Below, one piece after another: positions 21,138 to 34,700 of a stretch of 64,000 nt of DNA. The position numbers and the translations under genes are program-made. How positions within the stretch are numbered: the first letter of the stretch is position 1; each line of letters starts with the position of its first letter. Source of the DNA: Streblospio benedicti (lineage: Eukaryota > Annelida > Polychaeta > Spionida > Spionidae); NCBI GenBank assembly GCA_019095985.1, contig CM032663.1, positions 16,942,717-17,006,716 of the forward strand, read 5' to 3'. The notes beneath the pieces were generated by a model. It was not told where the DNA came from. It did not search any database and saw nothing but the letters and a program-made list of their open reading frames with translations.

Positions 21138-22995
21138 ATGTTATAACTAATACTTAGTACAGTTATCCCACATTTTAACCATATTTACAGAGCTATTGGG
21201 ATTTATGTGAAGGAACTCCACCAATCAATGTAAGAGAACAAGAAATGCTCGTCTGGGAATTTCTGTAAAGGACACATGTTTACCTTTGATCTTGTGTAAA
21301 ATGTAAAGTAATTCACTTTGAATATATTCATATTAACTATGACTATAACGACGATAAAGCCAATCATATTCCTGTTTGGGACATTAATATAATGATTTAC
21401 ATTTATTGCACCTTTTTAATTGAAGATACACATGAAATTACATTCTGTAAAATCTGAAAAGTATGCATTGGAAAATCATAACAAGTCGAACATGCAAGCT
21501 TCTTTGTGGATTCTGATCATGATTTTAAGCCTGCAAAAAGCCTGCGATACAAACACTTTTTGAGGATTAAAAACCGCACTCGCACTCAAACCCACAGTAA
21601 AAGTAGCAATTCAGCCCCCAACCCGCAAATTCGAGTGTGGAGACGTGGGGCCACGGCCGTACGGGCTGCCGGGTCCTACCCAGGGCTCTGGTATGTAGAC
21701 AGTGCACGAGGGGAAATCCGTAGACACCACAGACATAAAAAAATGTACTATCACAGCTTGTGCCTGTAATGCTAATTTATGCACTCGACGGGGTACCTGA
21801 ATATGAAAAACATGTTAAAATAGTGTATGATGATTCTTGCGTAGAGCAGACCAATAGTAGCCACAAGATACTAAATTCAGCAAAGAACTCTGAGTTCTTT
21901 TGACTATTGTTGTACGGCTATGACCTAGTGTTAGCCGATTAAACTCTAGCATAAAGAGTTTATGCTTTCACGAGGTACAAAGTACTAATTGATGCAGCTT
22001 GATGGGTGCACACCCAAACAGTGCCAATTATCAACCGAAAACAATACATGTTTCAATGGCCATACAGAGGTGTATTCTATACATACATGTAGGCTTTCAG
22101 TTGATCTCTTTTTTATAAATTGATCGTGTGCAAAAAGTGTTTTGGGTGTGTTTTATTTTGTATGCAATCTGATAAATACTAGTCTGATAATGACAATCGA
22201 TGGCATAATTTTGATAGCTATTTGCGACACAAGCGTGTCATTTTCGTTCATCTGGACCATTAAAACTTTTGTGGAATTAGCAATTTGTAATAGTGGTACG
22301 GTGGAGTGCCATGAATAAACTAATAGTTCAGGTAACAATCATTAATCCTAAGAAAAAGACGGCGAAATTGGTTAAACATTAGCCATATCAATCCTAAACT
22401 ACGTATAAATAAGTGGTTTAAGCGTGATACTCATCTCATTTACTTCGTCCCTGTATGTCTGTATTTATTATCTAAAGCCATTGTTTACAACACCGCTACA
22501 CCATCGTGCAAAAAGTGCGTAGGTCGCATGTAACAAATTAAGATTGATTGTATCAGCAAATGAAGTCAACAACAAACTAAGAGTCAAACTCTGATCTGCA
22601 AACATGATAAAGTGGCCTAAATGTAGCGGGAGCTGGTTGCATCCTTTGTCTTTTTAGGCGTGATATGAAAGGTCGATTCTAAGATGTATCCCATGGGAAT
22701 GGGAACACCCACACAGTTATTATATGTTTCACATAAAATGGTACACGTGTATCTTCATCTTAATGATGCTGTCATACATATTCTCCAGTGTATATTCTCA
22801 TAGATCTTCTGGTAAAAAAACATTCACTATTGTTCATTTTAATAGTCTCACCCAGCCGCAACCATAAAGCCATTATTTCTGTTTTACATGAAACAAATAG
22901 TCAATCATTGCAGAACACTATTTGACGGTAAATCTTCTATTTGTTATATATGTATAATATGATTATGATTGTATTACATTATCATAAACAGCCTT

Positions 22996-24393
22996 TCATA
23001 CAAATCTGCTGGTGGAAAACCGAAATACACGCATTGATTCGCATACTTGAGTAATGGCAATTTCACACACATTGAGACCCTCCACATCAGTCTTGGCCTG
23101 CACTACTCTCCAACACATACTATCAACACATGGGCAATGATAGAGACACAGGCGCTTGCTCTTCCATACATACTGCGAGGCCATGGTGCAACACCAATTT
23201 TTCCTTGTATTGTCACCAAGTACAATCCTGATGCCGGTCATTACAAACACGTTGGTAGTCTCAATGTAATCTGCACATTTCAGCTTGTCTCCATACAACT
23301 TGCCGTTGTTTGTAGTGGTGCCACTGGTGTGGTTGAGCCTGCATGCTGTAAAGCTCCTGTAAGCGGGTCCTGGTACGCATGTGGCCAGGTCCCCATCACT
23401 AAGCTTGTGCTTTACACTCAAAACGCCGTGTTCAATTTCAGTACGGATGCTCGCTAAATTCACACAGATGATTTCCTATCGAGTAAGGATGTCTGTCTGT
23501 GGTTGTGCTTAACAATGGATCCAGCGTAGCATATACATGCCCTCCGCAGCCGTAGGAGCTTCGGCCCAGAACATGGTGCCAGACAATATAATATACAACC
23601 CAGCCATGTCCACGAGCCCGATTCGTAATGTATATCAACCCATTGGGGTCTGTTCCCAGGCTTGAAACAAGGGGTGATGGGCGCCAGCGCTATATGTCCT
23701 TCTACAGTCTACAGACTCGCTAGCTGACCAACCACTTCATTGCACACAGTCTGTGCTTGACTAAGGATGCAATCGCCCAGGAAGCTGACATAGCACGAAA
23801 CTTCGGGCACACATACGGCAATGTAGGGCTTCACATACGTGTCAGCCTGGTCGTTGGGTGACATCTCACCACACGTGGCTTGAAACAAGCACTCGTCTTG
23901 GTCCCGAGTAGGAAAGCATTCGTCATCCAACAGGCACATAAGTTTGCATTTTCCAAGACTTCCCTTCTGCCACCTCCTGATAATAGTTCCAGCACACGCC
24001 ATTTGATAATATTGTGTGAAACTCCACATTTGAGATGTAAGGTCACAGTGATAAGCTCACCAGCGAACGTCCTTTTGTAAAGGTCAGCATCGGTGTTACT
24101 CTCCTTCCTGCTACAACCAGGGAGTAGGCTACAGTAAAATGTATTTGAAGCACTGCTATACTCCGCCCAGCTGAAGAATGCACAGGTTCCTTTAATGGCA
24201 CAACTGAGTGCACAATTATCTGTTCTGGTGCTAACAACTACGTTCCATCGGTCGGAGTTGCCACCCAAGTAATTATCGTCTGGGCACTTGGACAGGAGTC
24301 GACTTCAAAGAGACTGACCTGGTTTGCAGTTTGTGGTCTCTTATCCAGCACACTGTATAGTAACAGAATTTTATAGAGAAGTAGCAGAGCCAT
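22996..24393 (-). pseudogene. Secreted Cys-rich protein with PAN/apple-like domain (gene or pseudogene), copy 1
   Basis: From ATG at 24393 the first frame gives a signal-peptide-like start (MALLLLYKILLLYS). The PAN/apple-like domain lies in another frame, 24286-24061: CPDDNYLGGNSDRW, NCALSCAIKGTCAFFSW, FYCSLLPGCSRK, DTADLY-type end with KR. It may end at a donor (gtgagc) with an acceptor (ttatcag) 83 bases on. Further Cys-rich stretches follow in two other frames: CKLMCLLDDECF...CYVSFLGDCILSQAQTVC to 23709, then TACRLNHTSG...CPCVDSMCWRVV to 22996. PAN domains bind protein or sugar in secreted proteins. A stop at 23709 and the frame changes are shared with copy 2. It is either spliced with short introns I cannot fully place or a pseudogene older than the duplication. 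Confidence 0.5.
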
Positions 24394-24399
24394 ATATGG

Positions 24400-26340
24400 A
24401 TCCTCTAGTTGATGTTAGATATTCTTTATATCAATCGTAAGTGTGCAGTGGAGAATTGATATCCACAACGGCGGTATAGTTCCTTTCTGTTCATATTTAT
24501 ATTAGAATTGTGGCATTTTCGTAGTGACTGTCCTTGATATGATAATAAGGTATTATCACCCATATTTTATATTTTTCTCCTTCAAATGTGGTGGAGATGT
24601 CGGGGATTGAACCCGAGGCCTTTCACAACATGTATTGATGATTGAACTGTGGCAATTTGAAATATTAAATGGGCGTGACCTGTTGCATTTAATCAATAGA
24701 TTTATTATTTGGTTGACATCATCGCAGCCTACTTAGTGGATATTCATATCCTCTCATTAATCATATCAGTTCTGATGGTTGAACATATTCACAAATTATG
24801 GATTTAAGATGTTCAATGAATCGCTTCTACATATCAATGTAATTAATGATTTGTCAATGTTAGTTGTAGACAGCATCCTATATATTAATACGCTAGTTTG
24901 TTTTTGTTTTTACTTTGTTCGGCTATCTCCTCTTTAACCTGACTGGCTGGACGCCATCTAACTACAGGAGAACGTTCATGGGACTGTGCAGTTTTGCACG
25001 AATGTGTTTTTCATCGTCAAGATGGCCCTGATGGTTGTTAATTAGCGGTTTTATAACAAAAAATAGCAGGCAGCGGCAGCCATGACAGCATCATGTGGAG
25101 TGGTGTGATGTCATAAAGACGCCAAAGGCGTCACATGTGTTCAAATACTAGGGATTACCACCATTTTGCCAATTGGGCTATGTGTACCTTAGAACCTTCA
25201 ATCAAGACCACCTCTATAAATACACCACCTCTATTATAAGATGATTTATAACATTCCCAGGTCTTCATAAAAAAGACCAGTGCAAACATCCCTACAGAGA
25301 CCACCCCTATATTCAACCACTTGACGCCAGTCCTTGGGCAGTTTTAATAGGGATGTTGTACTGAAGCGTTATGTTCCCATTGCCGCCATAGATACTAATT
25401 TTTCATCCAATAGCGTTTGCACATTAGATGCCAAGTGCATTTTCAGTGAACAATGACTTACTTGGGAAAATATACTTCGTCTTCGCCACGTGTACCACAT
25501 CCAAGCTCAGAAATCCATTGCTTGATCTGTTGCTTGACTTCTTACTCATTGCAAAGGATTCTATATTGTGGTATAAGATCTTCCCTATCTCAATTTACCT
25601 TCGGTCTTAAAGGTTGTTCCAAAAGACTCTTTCCCCATATCATACTTGATACTTGGAAGTTGCTAAGTTGTCAGTACAATGATGTGTGCCAATATTATTT
25701 ATTTGTATGTACTAAATAACAGAGCCAATGTTACAAAGTATCACCCATGCCCACAATTTGCACAAGGGTGGTTGCTGGAGAAAAAGAGTGCTGTACCCAT
25801 TTCATACACTTTACTCTATATATCCCTTTCCTATGTCCATGGATGGGTGGTGGTGCTGTCAGGACGTGGGTAAGTGTCGTCAGGACAAGGGTGCTTGAAA
25901 ATAAAATGCTGTAAAAAACATATGTATACACTCACCAAATATGTCTTTTTTCTATGTCCATGGAGGGCATTGTGTTGCCATTTACATCGACACTAACATT
26001 TCCTCCACTAGATTTTCATTTTACATGCAAAGTCAAAGTATTTCACCAATGATTTAATTGGGATCGACTTATACGATTATGAAACTGATGTGGTTCTCAG
26101 CATGCCTCTTTGATCACACAGGTATAAGCTAGTATTTAATTAATGTGGCAACACAATATATAATCCAGGCGTAATTCAAGTACCCAAATTCGACACACAT
26201 TTATGACATTAATTTTTAACAGGGCAAGATCTAAAAGCCGTGTCCCACTGGGGCCGGGGCACTGGGATCTTATGCTTAGCTGATAAAAATTGGTGGGAAA
26301 TCCAGATTTTGCCATGTACGCCAACTGTCTGCTGGTTACG
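24400..26340. other. Intergenic part of duplicated segment, copy 1
   Basis: No gene is supported. A small palindrome (GACGCCAAAGGCGTC) lies near 25119. Open frames at 25428-25873 are also present in copy 2 but show no domain and carry shared indels that change frame. Confidence 0.5.
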
Positions 26341-26529
26341 CCAACCCCGCGTTCCTCGGCCGTTTTACATGCGCCAAACGGTCGCTGAGAGTCCGCCCCA
26401 AAAATATTTCTAGGAACATTATCTATCGGTCAGCTCTTGTACGCTCCCGAGGTATATTGCTGATCAAAACTTCCTCAGCGTATGCGTACAAAAATCATTA
26501 ATGCCTTGGTTTTTGTACGTCGACCATAA

Positions 26530-26598
26530 GCCAAACATGCGCCAAACATATGCCAAACATACGCCAAACGTACACCAAACATGCGCCGAACATGTGCC
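26530..26598. repeat. Tandem GCCAAACATGCG repeats, copy 1
   Basis: Six imperfect 11-12-base units, each holding a small palindrome (GCGC, CATATG or GTAC). They lie within a GC-richer island (about 26330-26880) that is conserved in copy 2. Confidence 0.75.
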
Positions 26599-27119
26599 GT
26601 GTATTGGGAGCAAATGGTGGGCAGACAGATGAAACGTTGGCGTAAGGTTGGCGCATCTTTAGCGTACAATGGCGTACATTCGGCAGCTCGTCGACGTATT
26701 TGCGACATATGTTCAGCGGATAGCAGTGCTGACGCCTTCAGGCGCGGGGCGAACGCCACACGGGTGCCCGGTGAGACTTTTTTTGTGTGCGTCAAGTTTG
26801 CGCTTAATGCCAAAAGGAGTTATCTCTCAGGAGATGGTCGTCGCACAACTCGCTTTGCCCAGGCCTTAACTAAAATTGAGTAAATGTGTTATGTCAAAGT
26901 GTTTATACAATTGTCCTATTTCAATCAATATAATGAGCTCAATCGACATTTTAATGTACTTATATTAAAATAAGGTTTTATAACATACGTTTTACTTTTT
27001 TACACATTTTACCTATGAAGTGACACACTTAAAATTTCGCATCCAATGGACAGCCGACACACGTCAAGGTTTTTTTTTCTATATAGCTAGCATATTAAAA
27101 GTGACAAGAGAATTTTCTA

Positions 27120-28389
27120 AGGGCTGAGTCATTATTTAAGAAGTGGGGGGGGGGTCGGAAGTTTTTCTAGACATCGGTGTTTCTAACTTCTGACCCCCCC
27201 CCAACCCCACCCCCACGGGTTTGCAAATCAAACATATGACGCCCCCCCCCCCCCGCACGTTTGTAAATCAAACATATGACCCCCCACGGGTTCGCAAATC
27301 AAACATATGACCCCCACAACATCGAAATATATGCCTGAAATATGAGCTTCCGACTTCCCACACACACACACTTTAGTATATATAAGTTACCTAGCATATG
27401 ACACCCCCATTTCAACATGCCCTGTTTATGTATTAGCATAGCATTGTACTGTCATATCTGCAGTACAAATTTGCAAAATTATTTAGCTATATGTATGAAA
27501 CTATGAATGAATGAAACAAGTTTTTACCCAGTATATTAAATGCAATAAACAAAATGTAATACAAGCTGTATATATTGACTTGTCATGATATAAAAGGACT
27601 GATGCTATTAATATTTAATTGAATTGAGAGAAAGCAATTTAATCTTCAATCTGTTATTTTGAAAAAAAAGTAAAATAATTTATATTGTATTTTCCGAAAA
27701 TAAAAGTTAGTAGTTAGTCGAAAGACAATTAAACATAATATAATTCAATCTTGATAAAGGGTTTCACATTCCATTTCATAAGTTTCTTGCATTGGCTCAG
27801 ACAATTGCTCTAATATAAGAGCCGATGAGGTATTATCAAAAACTCTAAATTCCAGCACCAGTCCTTTCATATCATGACAAGTTAACTTTGATATATTTTT
27901 AAGCAGTACAAATTCTTGGGGAAGGCACTTGTTACTAAAAGAATTTTTTTCCATCCAATCACTAAAACCCTTCGTCAAAAGCATTTTGGCAAATATGAGC
28001 AATACAATTGCATGTGTTGAGTGTTGACATATGAAACTAGGTACAGAATTACAAGATATTTTATACAACCAAATGATTGATCACATACCAAAGAAATAGA
28101 TCAGGACATTCCAACATTTAAAAGAAATAAAATTTGAACATTTGAAGCCCCCAGTAAAAATTTCAAGAATCAGAATATTTGCCAATTTTGACCCCCCATA
28201 TTCTTCCAGTTTAAACTTGACCCCCCCCCCCAACTTCCATTTTGAAACTTTTGATCCCCCCACAACATTCGAATTCAAACTTCTGAACACCCCCCACACA
28301 CACACACAACATTCAAATTCAAACATCTGATCCCCCCCCCCCAGTTTTTTTTTTCCGACCCCCCACGGCTTAAATAATGACTCAGCCCT
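27120..28389. mobile_element. Terminal-inverted-repeat element with poly-G/poly-C subterminal repeats, copy 1
   Basis: AGGGCTGAGTCATTATTTAA at 27120 is repeated in reverse at 28370-28389. Just inside each end are tandem units of C-runs plus CAAATCAAACATATGA (left) or TTCAAACTTCTGA (right). A related element is at 58755-60371. No transposase is visible. The target duplication is unclear: both family members have TTCTA before the left end, so that string may belong to the element. Confidence 0.7.
27745..28068 (-). CDS. 107-residue open frame inside the poly-C element
   Basis: An open frame ending ...EQLSEPMQETYEMECETLYQD, with no domain I recognise. In copy 2 (42246-42574) the frame is broken by a one-base change in length near 42455 and has six extra bases, which argues against selection on it. 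Low confidence that it is a gene. Confidence 0.2.
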   Translation of the reverse strand: MYKISCNSVPSFICQHSTHAIVLLIFAKMLLTKGFSDWMEKNSFSNKCLPQEFVLLKNISKLTCHDMKGLVLEFRVFDNTSSALILEQLSEPMQETYEMECETLYQD

Positions 28390-28673
28390 AAAGTCTTTGA
28401 AAGGGACACAATGACACACCACTTATATTCGGATCCCACGCAGATCTTTAGTTAGTGTTCCATGATGGGAACTGAACTTCAAAAAATCCAAATGTATTGC
28501 ATACAACGCCTAGTCCCTGCTATGCTCGTTGTATGCTACTAAAAATATCATTTACGTTTTTGGTTTATACGTCAGCACTTCTCCAAATAAAGTTTGTGAT
28601 AAGATCGTTGACCTCGGCCTCCTAATAAGAGACTTTTAGAGAAGACACTCTTTAACTGGCTGATTCACAAACT

Positions 28674-31600
28674 GAAAATCACGAAATAGAGTTTCACCAG
28701 TTTCAAATGGTATGACGCCCACATTGTAGTAATTTATTGTTACAGCTTTTAATTAAGGGCAAAATATAAAGGCCAATTTACAGGGATGTAGCAGCTAGCC
28801 AAAAGTGCACCTGTAGCACAAGTACATGAATCTCACATTTAGGGATGAGCGTCTGGCGACGAGACACAGCTGTTCTGCCGCTGACATTTTCGTATGTTCT
28901 TCTTCTTGGGCCCTTAAACGGACTAAATAAATATAGCTGGTACATTTTTTAAAGTTCTGTTGATTAGGTATGTAGCACAGGGGTTCATGGTATCACACAG
29001 ATTAGTTAAAGTAGCAGTGAACCCACAGATACCATGGCATCTTTTTGTAATTTGCAGAATGAGACCAATATCACCGTTACTATCTCACCATTTCAGCACG
29101 GCATTATATATTTATTTGGGAAGGACAAATATTTGACATTTAGGCAATAATTAGCATACTATGAGAACAGTTGATTGGTGACTAGCCCTACTAAATCTTG
29201 TCTTTGGCATGAAGGTCAGAAGGTGGTCACCATTGGTGACCAATTGCGCTTGCCTAATTTAGTGGCTTTAGTCTTCTGCATCATGTGGCTTGAGAAGCAG
29301 AGAGCCGTTTATGATCAATGCCTCATGCATTAATAATATGAAATATATGTATATATAGCTGTTGTCTGCACTTATGATACAATGCATCATTGTCTATTTA
29401 CAGCATTTACGCTGCTATGAACCTTTATGCAATGGGTAATGATTAAGTGAAGGGCTATAAATTTCCATGGCATAGGCCAGGAAAACTACATACGGAAGTT
29501 AAGTTGGGCGATAATATAGGCAGATTTTGCGCAATAGCGTGTTTTCTGGTTACGTGCTAAGATAATGACGTGTCGCAATACAGTGAGCGGTGTGAGCCTA
29601 ATCTATTGATCTGTTTTGATTGGAGACCACGGGAAAGCTTCAGCGCAAATTTGGAACTTTGCACTTTTGTAGACCTTTTAGAATCTTGCAAAATGTTTAA
29701 TATTTCAATAGCAAATGCATCCGCGGTATTCATGTAACCCTGTGGGTTCATGCCATTTTTCATTCTTTTCATGTTCATCTTCTTATAGTTCTTCTAATAT
29801 GTTTATATTTGCTTATCATTTTATTTGACACATTGGTAGCCTCTTTCTACCAATGTGTACACTTTCATTTCAATAGTTCATCTTCTTTATACTCTACCTT
29901 TTTTATGCAATAGTTCAATATTTTCCCTTAACAAGACTTACATTACCACAGTTCACAAATCATAATCTCATCCTTCATTATGGTACTTGTTTTATTCATA
30001 TTGCTCTTGTGTAAGATTAGTTGTACTATTTTATTTGTGTGAATGTTTTTTTAAGTCAGATGTTGTTAGGTTCTGAAAGAAGTAGGAGCCATTACTAGAA
30101 TAAAAAGTTGTTGATTATGTTATTAATACGTGTTGTTTTGCAAGCACGTTACATTCATAATGATTGTTTATAGCTATAGAACCAAACAAAAATAGTGTAT
30201 CGGTGGGTATGTGTTAGTGAGAATGCTAACATCTATATATTTATTGAGTTATGTTTGTTCAAAGTGCTTTGGCTGATTTTTTTTTCCAATTTAACAATTA
30301 TGAATGCTAGCGATACTTAGGGGTGCATCCAGTGACTCCAAAAATAACGCTGAATGTCTTTCCATGGCGTATAATTACCTACATTTGTATATCGCCTGTA
30401 TTATATTGTCATATTTTTGCATCTGTATTTGACTCTTTTACCAAAAGTTATGTGTCTTTTTCACGTTTATGTCTTGATCAGTAAATGGTGAACAAAGACT
30501 GTATTATATCAGTGAACCCACCGGTAGATTATGTAACACTGAATATATGCACACAGTGTAAAAGAGAGATTCCTAGACCGATACTGCCCCCAGCTGTCAT
30601 ACTTGGTCTATTATCACGTCAATGCAGATGCTGCGTCTTCAACCAACTCTATAACTCTATACAATATCAGGCAATATATAGCATGCTCCTTCCTAAGTGA
30701 AACCTGAAAAAAAATCGTTATGCATGTTTTGACCTAATTGGGAAGATGTCAGACTGAAAAGGTGCTCTTAAGCAATACCAATGTAGTGAGTCCTTGATAT
30801 TCAGGGTGACATATGATGAAATTACGAGACCATATTAATAACGCTTTTGTTACTAAAGAGTGATTATCACTGTGCAGAAGCGAGGTGGTGGCGAACGTTA
30901 CCCGCCCAATGAACAAAAACTAAACAAGATGGCGGAAAGTAACAACCAATGTTTTAGCTTCATTAGGGGATTGACAATTCTATGTGTACGGCATAAGTTA
31001 CGCATTATTTGATTTGGATATACTTTGTTTGCATACAACACGTAGTAGTCTAGTTGGCAGATATGGGTCACATGAACCATCTGGGACGTTTTTTTCTAAT
31101 GTGTTTTTTTATCCTTAGGTGATATGGAAAAAGGAATCAAGTTGTTCCCATTGCCAAATATTGTCCCATGGGGTTATTTTCATGAAAGTTGCCGACTCAC
31201 GAGATTTCGCGATACGTCAAAATTAGGGGTAGGGGGAAATATAAAGCTAATTTCTGTATGTTTAAAATTAGTTTTTGTATATAAATAGGGTATCATTGGA
31301 ACGGTATGATTGTGTAGAATATGTTTATTCCATTATTTATGTTATCAAGGCATTATACACATCACCAGAGGTCAAGAGGTCATGACCCAGTGGCTGAAAC
31401 TAAAATCGGCCACCTTTTCGCTTTACAACTCCATCCTGCAACTTAATGAAAAGGCCCTCACACTTATCCATTTTAGAAAGGAACTGTACATATGCATGCA
31501 GAAGTTTTTTAAGAAATGAATGAATCATTTGGTTGCAATATTATACTAATAATCTGACATCGAAAATACTCAAATTTATGAGAAACGGCCAACACAGGAA

Positions 31601-31748
31601 AAAACCAAAACTAAACCGGCCCCTCTTTCTGTTGCAACTCGTTCTTAGAACATTAAGTACTTATTTGGAAACAGGAAAATCATTGGAAAATGTCTGGTTA
31701 ACTTGTCTATCATTGCAATTTCAAGAAACATTCTGTAAGGCTTTCTAT
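28674..31748. repeat. 3.1-kb unit A (first of a tandem pair)
   Basis: It begins GAAAATCACGAAATAGAG and repeats directly as unit B from 31749. The single copy C at 43187 shows the unduplicated arrangement. No coding gene is visible in it. Confidence 0.85.
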
Positions 31749-34700
31749 GAAAATCACGAAATAGAGTTTCACCAGTTTCAAATGGTATTGACGTCCACCT
31801 GTAGTAATTTGTTACAACTTTTTAATTGAGGGGCAAAATATAAAGAGGCAATTTACAGGGATGTAGCAACCAGCTCATGCACCTGTGCACAAGTACATGA
31901 ATCTCACATTTGTGGGATGAGCGTCTGGCGACGAGACACACCTTTGTCTGCTGCTGACATTTCGTATGTTCTTCTTGGCTCCCTAAACGGACTAAATATG
32001 GCTGGTACATTTTTCAAAGTTCTGTTTATTAGGTATGCATGTAGCACAAGGGGTTCATGGTATCATCACAAGATTAGTTAAAAGTAGCAGTGAACCACAC
32101 AGATACCATGGTATCTTTTTGTAATTTGCAGAATGAGACCAATATCACCGTTACTATCTCACCATTTCAGCACGGCATTACATATTTATTTGTATGACAA
32201 ATATTTGACATTTAGGCAATAATTAGCATACTATGAGAACAGTTGTGGGTGACTAGCCCTACTAAATCTTGTCTTTTGGCATGAAGGTCAGAAGGTGGTC
32301 ACCATTGGTGACCAATTGCGCTTGCCCTAATTTAGTGGCTTTAGTCTTCTGCATCATGTGGCTTGAGAAACAAAAGAGGCCGTTTATGATCAATGCCTCA
32401 TGCATTAATAATATGAAATATATGTAATATATATAGCTGTTGTCTGCACTTATGATACAATGCATCATTGTCTATTTACAGCATTTACGCTGCCTATGAA
32501 CCTTTATGCAATGGGTAATGATTAAGTGAGAAGGGCTATAAATTTGCATGGCATAGGCCAAGGAAAACTACATACGGAAGTTAAGTTGGGCGATAATATA
32601 GGCAGATTTTGCGCAATGGCGGGTTTCTGGATACGTGCTAAGATAATGACGTGTCGCAATACAGTGAGCGGTGTGAGCCTAATCTATTGATCTGTTTTTT
32701 GATTGGAGACCACGGGAAAGCTTCAAGCAAAATTGGAACTTTGCACTCTTGTAGACCTTTTTAGAATCTTGCAAAATGTTTAATATTTCAATAGCAGAAA
32801 TGTACCCAGTATTCATGTAACCCACGGGTTCATGCCATTTTCATTCTTTCATGTTCATCTTCTTATAGTTCTTCTAATATGTTTATATTTGTTTATCATT
32901 TCTGTTTGACACATTGGTAGCCTCTTTCTACCAATGTGTGCACTTCATTTCAATAGTTCATCTTCTTTATACTCTACCTTTTTATGCAATAGTTCAATAT
33001 TTTCCCTTAACAAGACTTACATTACCACAGTTCAAAATCATAATCTCATCCCTTCCAAATTTAATAATAATTAAGATGAGATGCAATATTAATTTTAACA
33101 ATTTAACAATATTGCATCTCATCTTAAATCATAAATTTGTTTATAATCCTTCGGCACAGCATGGTACTTGTTTTCATTCATATTGCTCTTGTGTAAGATT
33201 AGTTGTACTATTTTATTTGTGTGAATGTTTTTTTTTTTTTTTAAGTCAGATGTGGTTAGGTTCTGAAAGAAGTAGGAGCCATTGCTAGAATAAAGTTGTT
33301 GATTATGTTATTCATACGTGTTGTTTGCAAGCACGTTACATTCATAATGATTGTTTATAGCTATAGAACCAAACAAAAATAGTGTATCTGCCGTATGTGT
33401 TAGTGGGAATGCTAACATCTATATATTTATTGAGTTATGTTTGTTCAACGTGCTTTGGTTGATTTTTTTCCCATTTAACAATACGAGCGATACTAGGGTG
33501 CATCCAGTGACTCCAAAATCACGCTAAATGTCTTTCCATGGCGTATAATTACCTACATTTGTATATCGCCTGTATTATATTGTCATACTTTTGCATCTGT
33601 ATTTGAATCTTTACCAAAGTTATGTGTCTTTCACGTTTATGTCTTGATCAGTAAATGGTGAACAAAGACTATTATATCCAGTGAACCCACCGGTAGATTA
33701 TGTAACACTGAATATATGCACAGTGTAAAAGAGATTCCCGTAGACAGATATACTGCCCCCAGCTGTCATACTTGGTCTATTATCACGTCAATGCAGATGC
33801 TGTGTCTTCAAATCAACTCTATAACTCTATACAATATCAGGCAATATATAGCATGTTCTTCCTAAGTGAAACCTGAAAAAAACCACCAAATCGTTATGCA
33901 TGTTTTGACCTAATTGGGAAGATGTCAAGGACTGAAAAGCAAGTTTTAAGCAATACCAATGTAAAGTGAGTCCTTGATATTCAGGGTGACACTATGATGA
34001 AATTACGAGATCTATATTAATAACGTTTTTGTTACTAAAGAGTGATTATCACTGTGCAAAAGCGAGGCGGGTGGCGACCGTTACCCGCCTAATGAACAAA
34101 ACTAAACGGCATGGCGGAAAGTAACAACCAATGTTACTTTTAGCTTTATTAGGGGATTGACAATTCTATCGTGTACGGGCATAAGTTACGCATTATTTGA
34201 TTTGGATATACTTTGTCTGCATGCAACACGTAGTAGTCTAGTTGGCAGATATGGGTCACATGAGCCATCTGGGACGTTTTTTCTAATGTGTTTTTTATCC
34301 TTAGGTGATATGGAAGAGGAATCAAGTTGCTCCCATTGCCAAATATTGTCCCATGGGGGTTATTTTCATGAAAGTTTGCCGACTCACGGAGATTTCGCGA
34401 TACGTCAAAATTACGGGTAGGGGAAATATAAAGCTAATTTCTGTACATTTAAAATTAGTTTTTGTATATAAATAGGGTATCATTGGAACGGTATGGTTGT
34501 GTAGAATATGTTTATTCCATTATTTATGTTATCAAGGCATTATACACATCACCAGAGGTCAAGAGGTCATGACCTAGTGGCTGAAACTAAAATCGGCCAC
34601 CTTTTCGCTTACAACTCATCCTGCAACTTAATGAAAAGGCCCTCACACTTATCCATTTTAGGAAAGGAACTGTACATATGCATGCAGTTTTTTAAGAAAT

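Larger units (their letters stand above)
21138..28673. repeat. 7.5-kb duplicated segment, copy 1
   Basis: It aligns in order with 35580-43186 at high identity, with scattered substitutions and many one- to few-base indels. Both copies contain the PAN-like gene, the GCCAAACATGCG tandem block and the poly-C element. The second copy begins at the first base after the N gap. It is either an allelic copy laid end to end by the assembler or a recent segmental duplication. Confidence 0.9.

Noticed and set aside
23047-23457. 136-residue plus-strand frame, repeated at 37499-37909
   Set aside because: It is antisense to the Cys-rich block of the PAN-like gene, which shows a much more protein-like composition.
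28140-28330. CRISPR-like array of C-runs and spacers (also 42650-42860)
   Set aside because: The units are simple repeats within a transposon end, vary in length, and the genome is animal.
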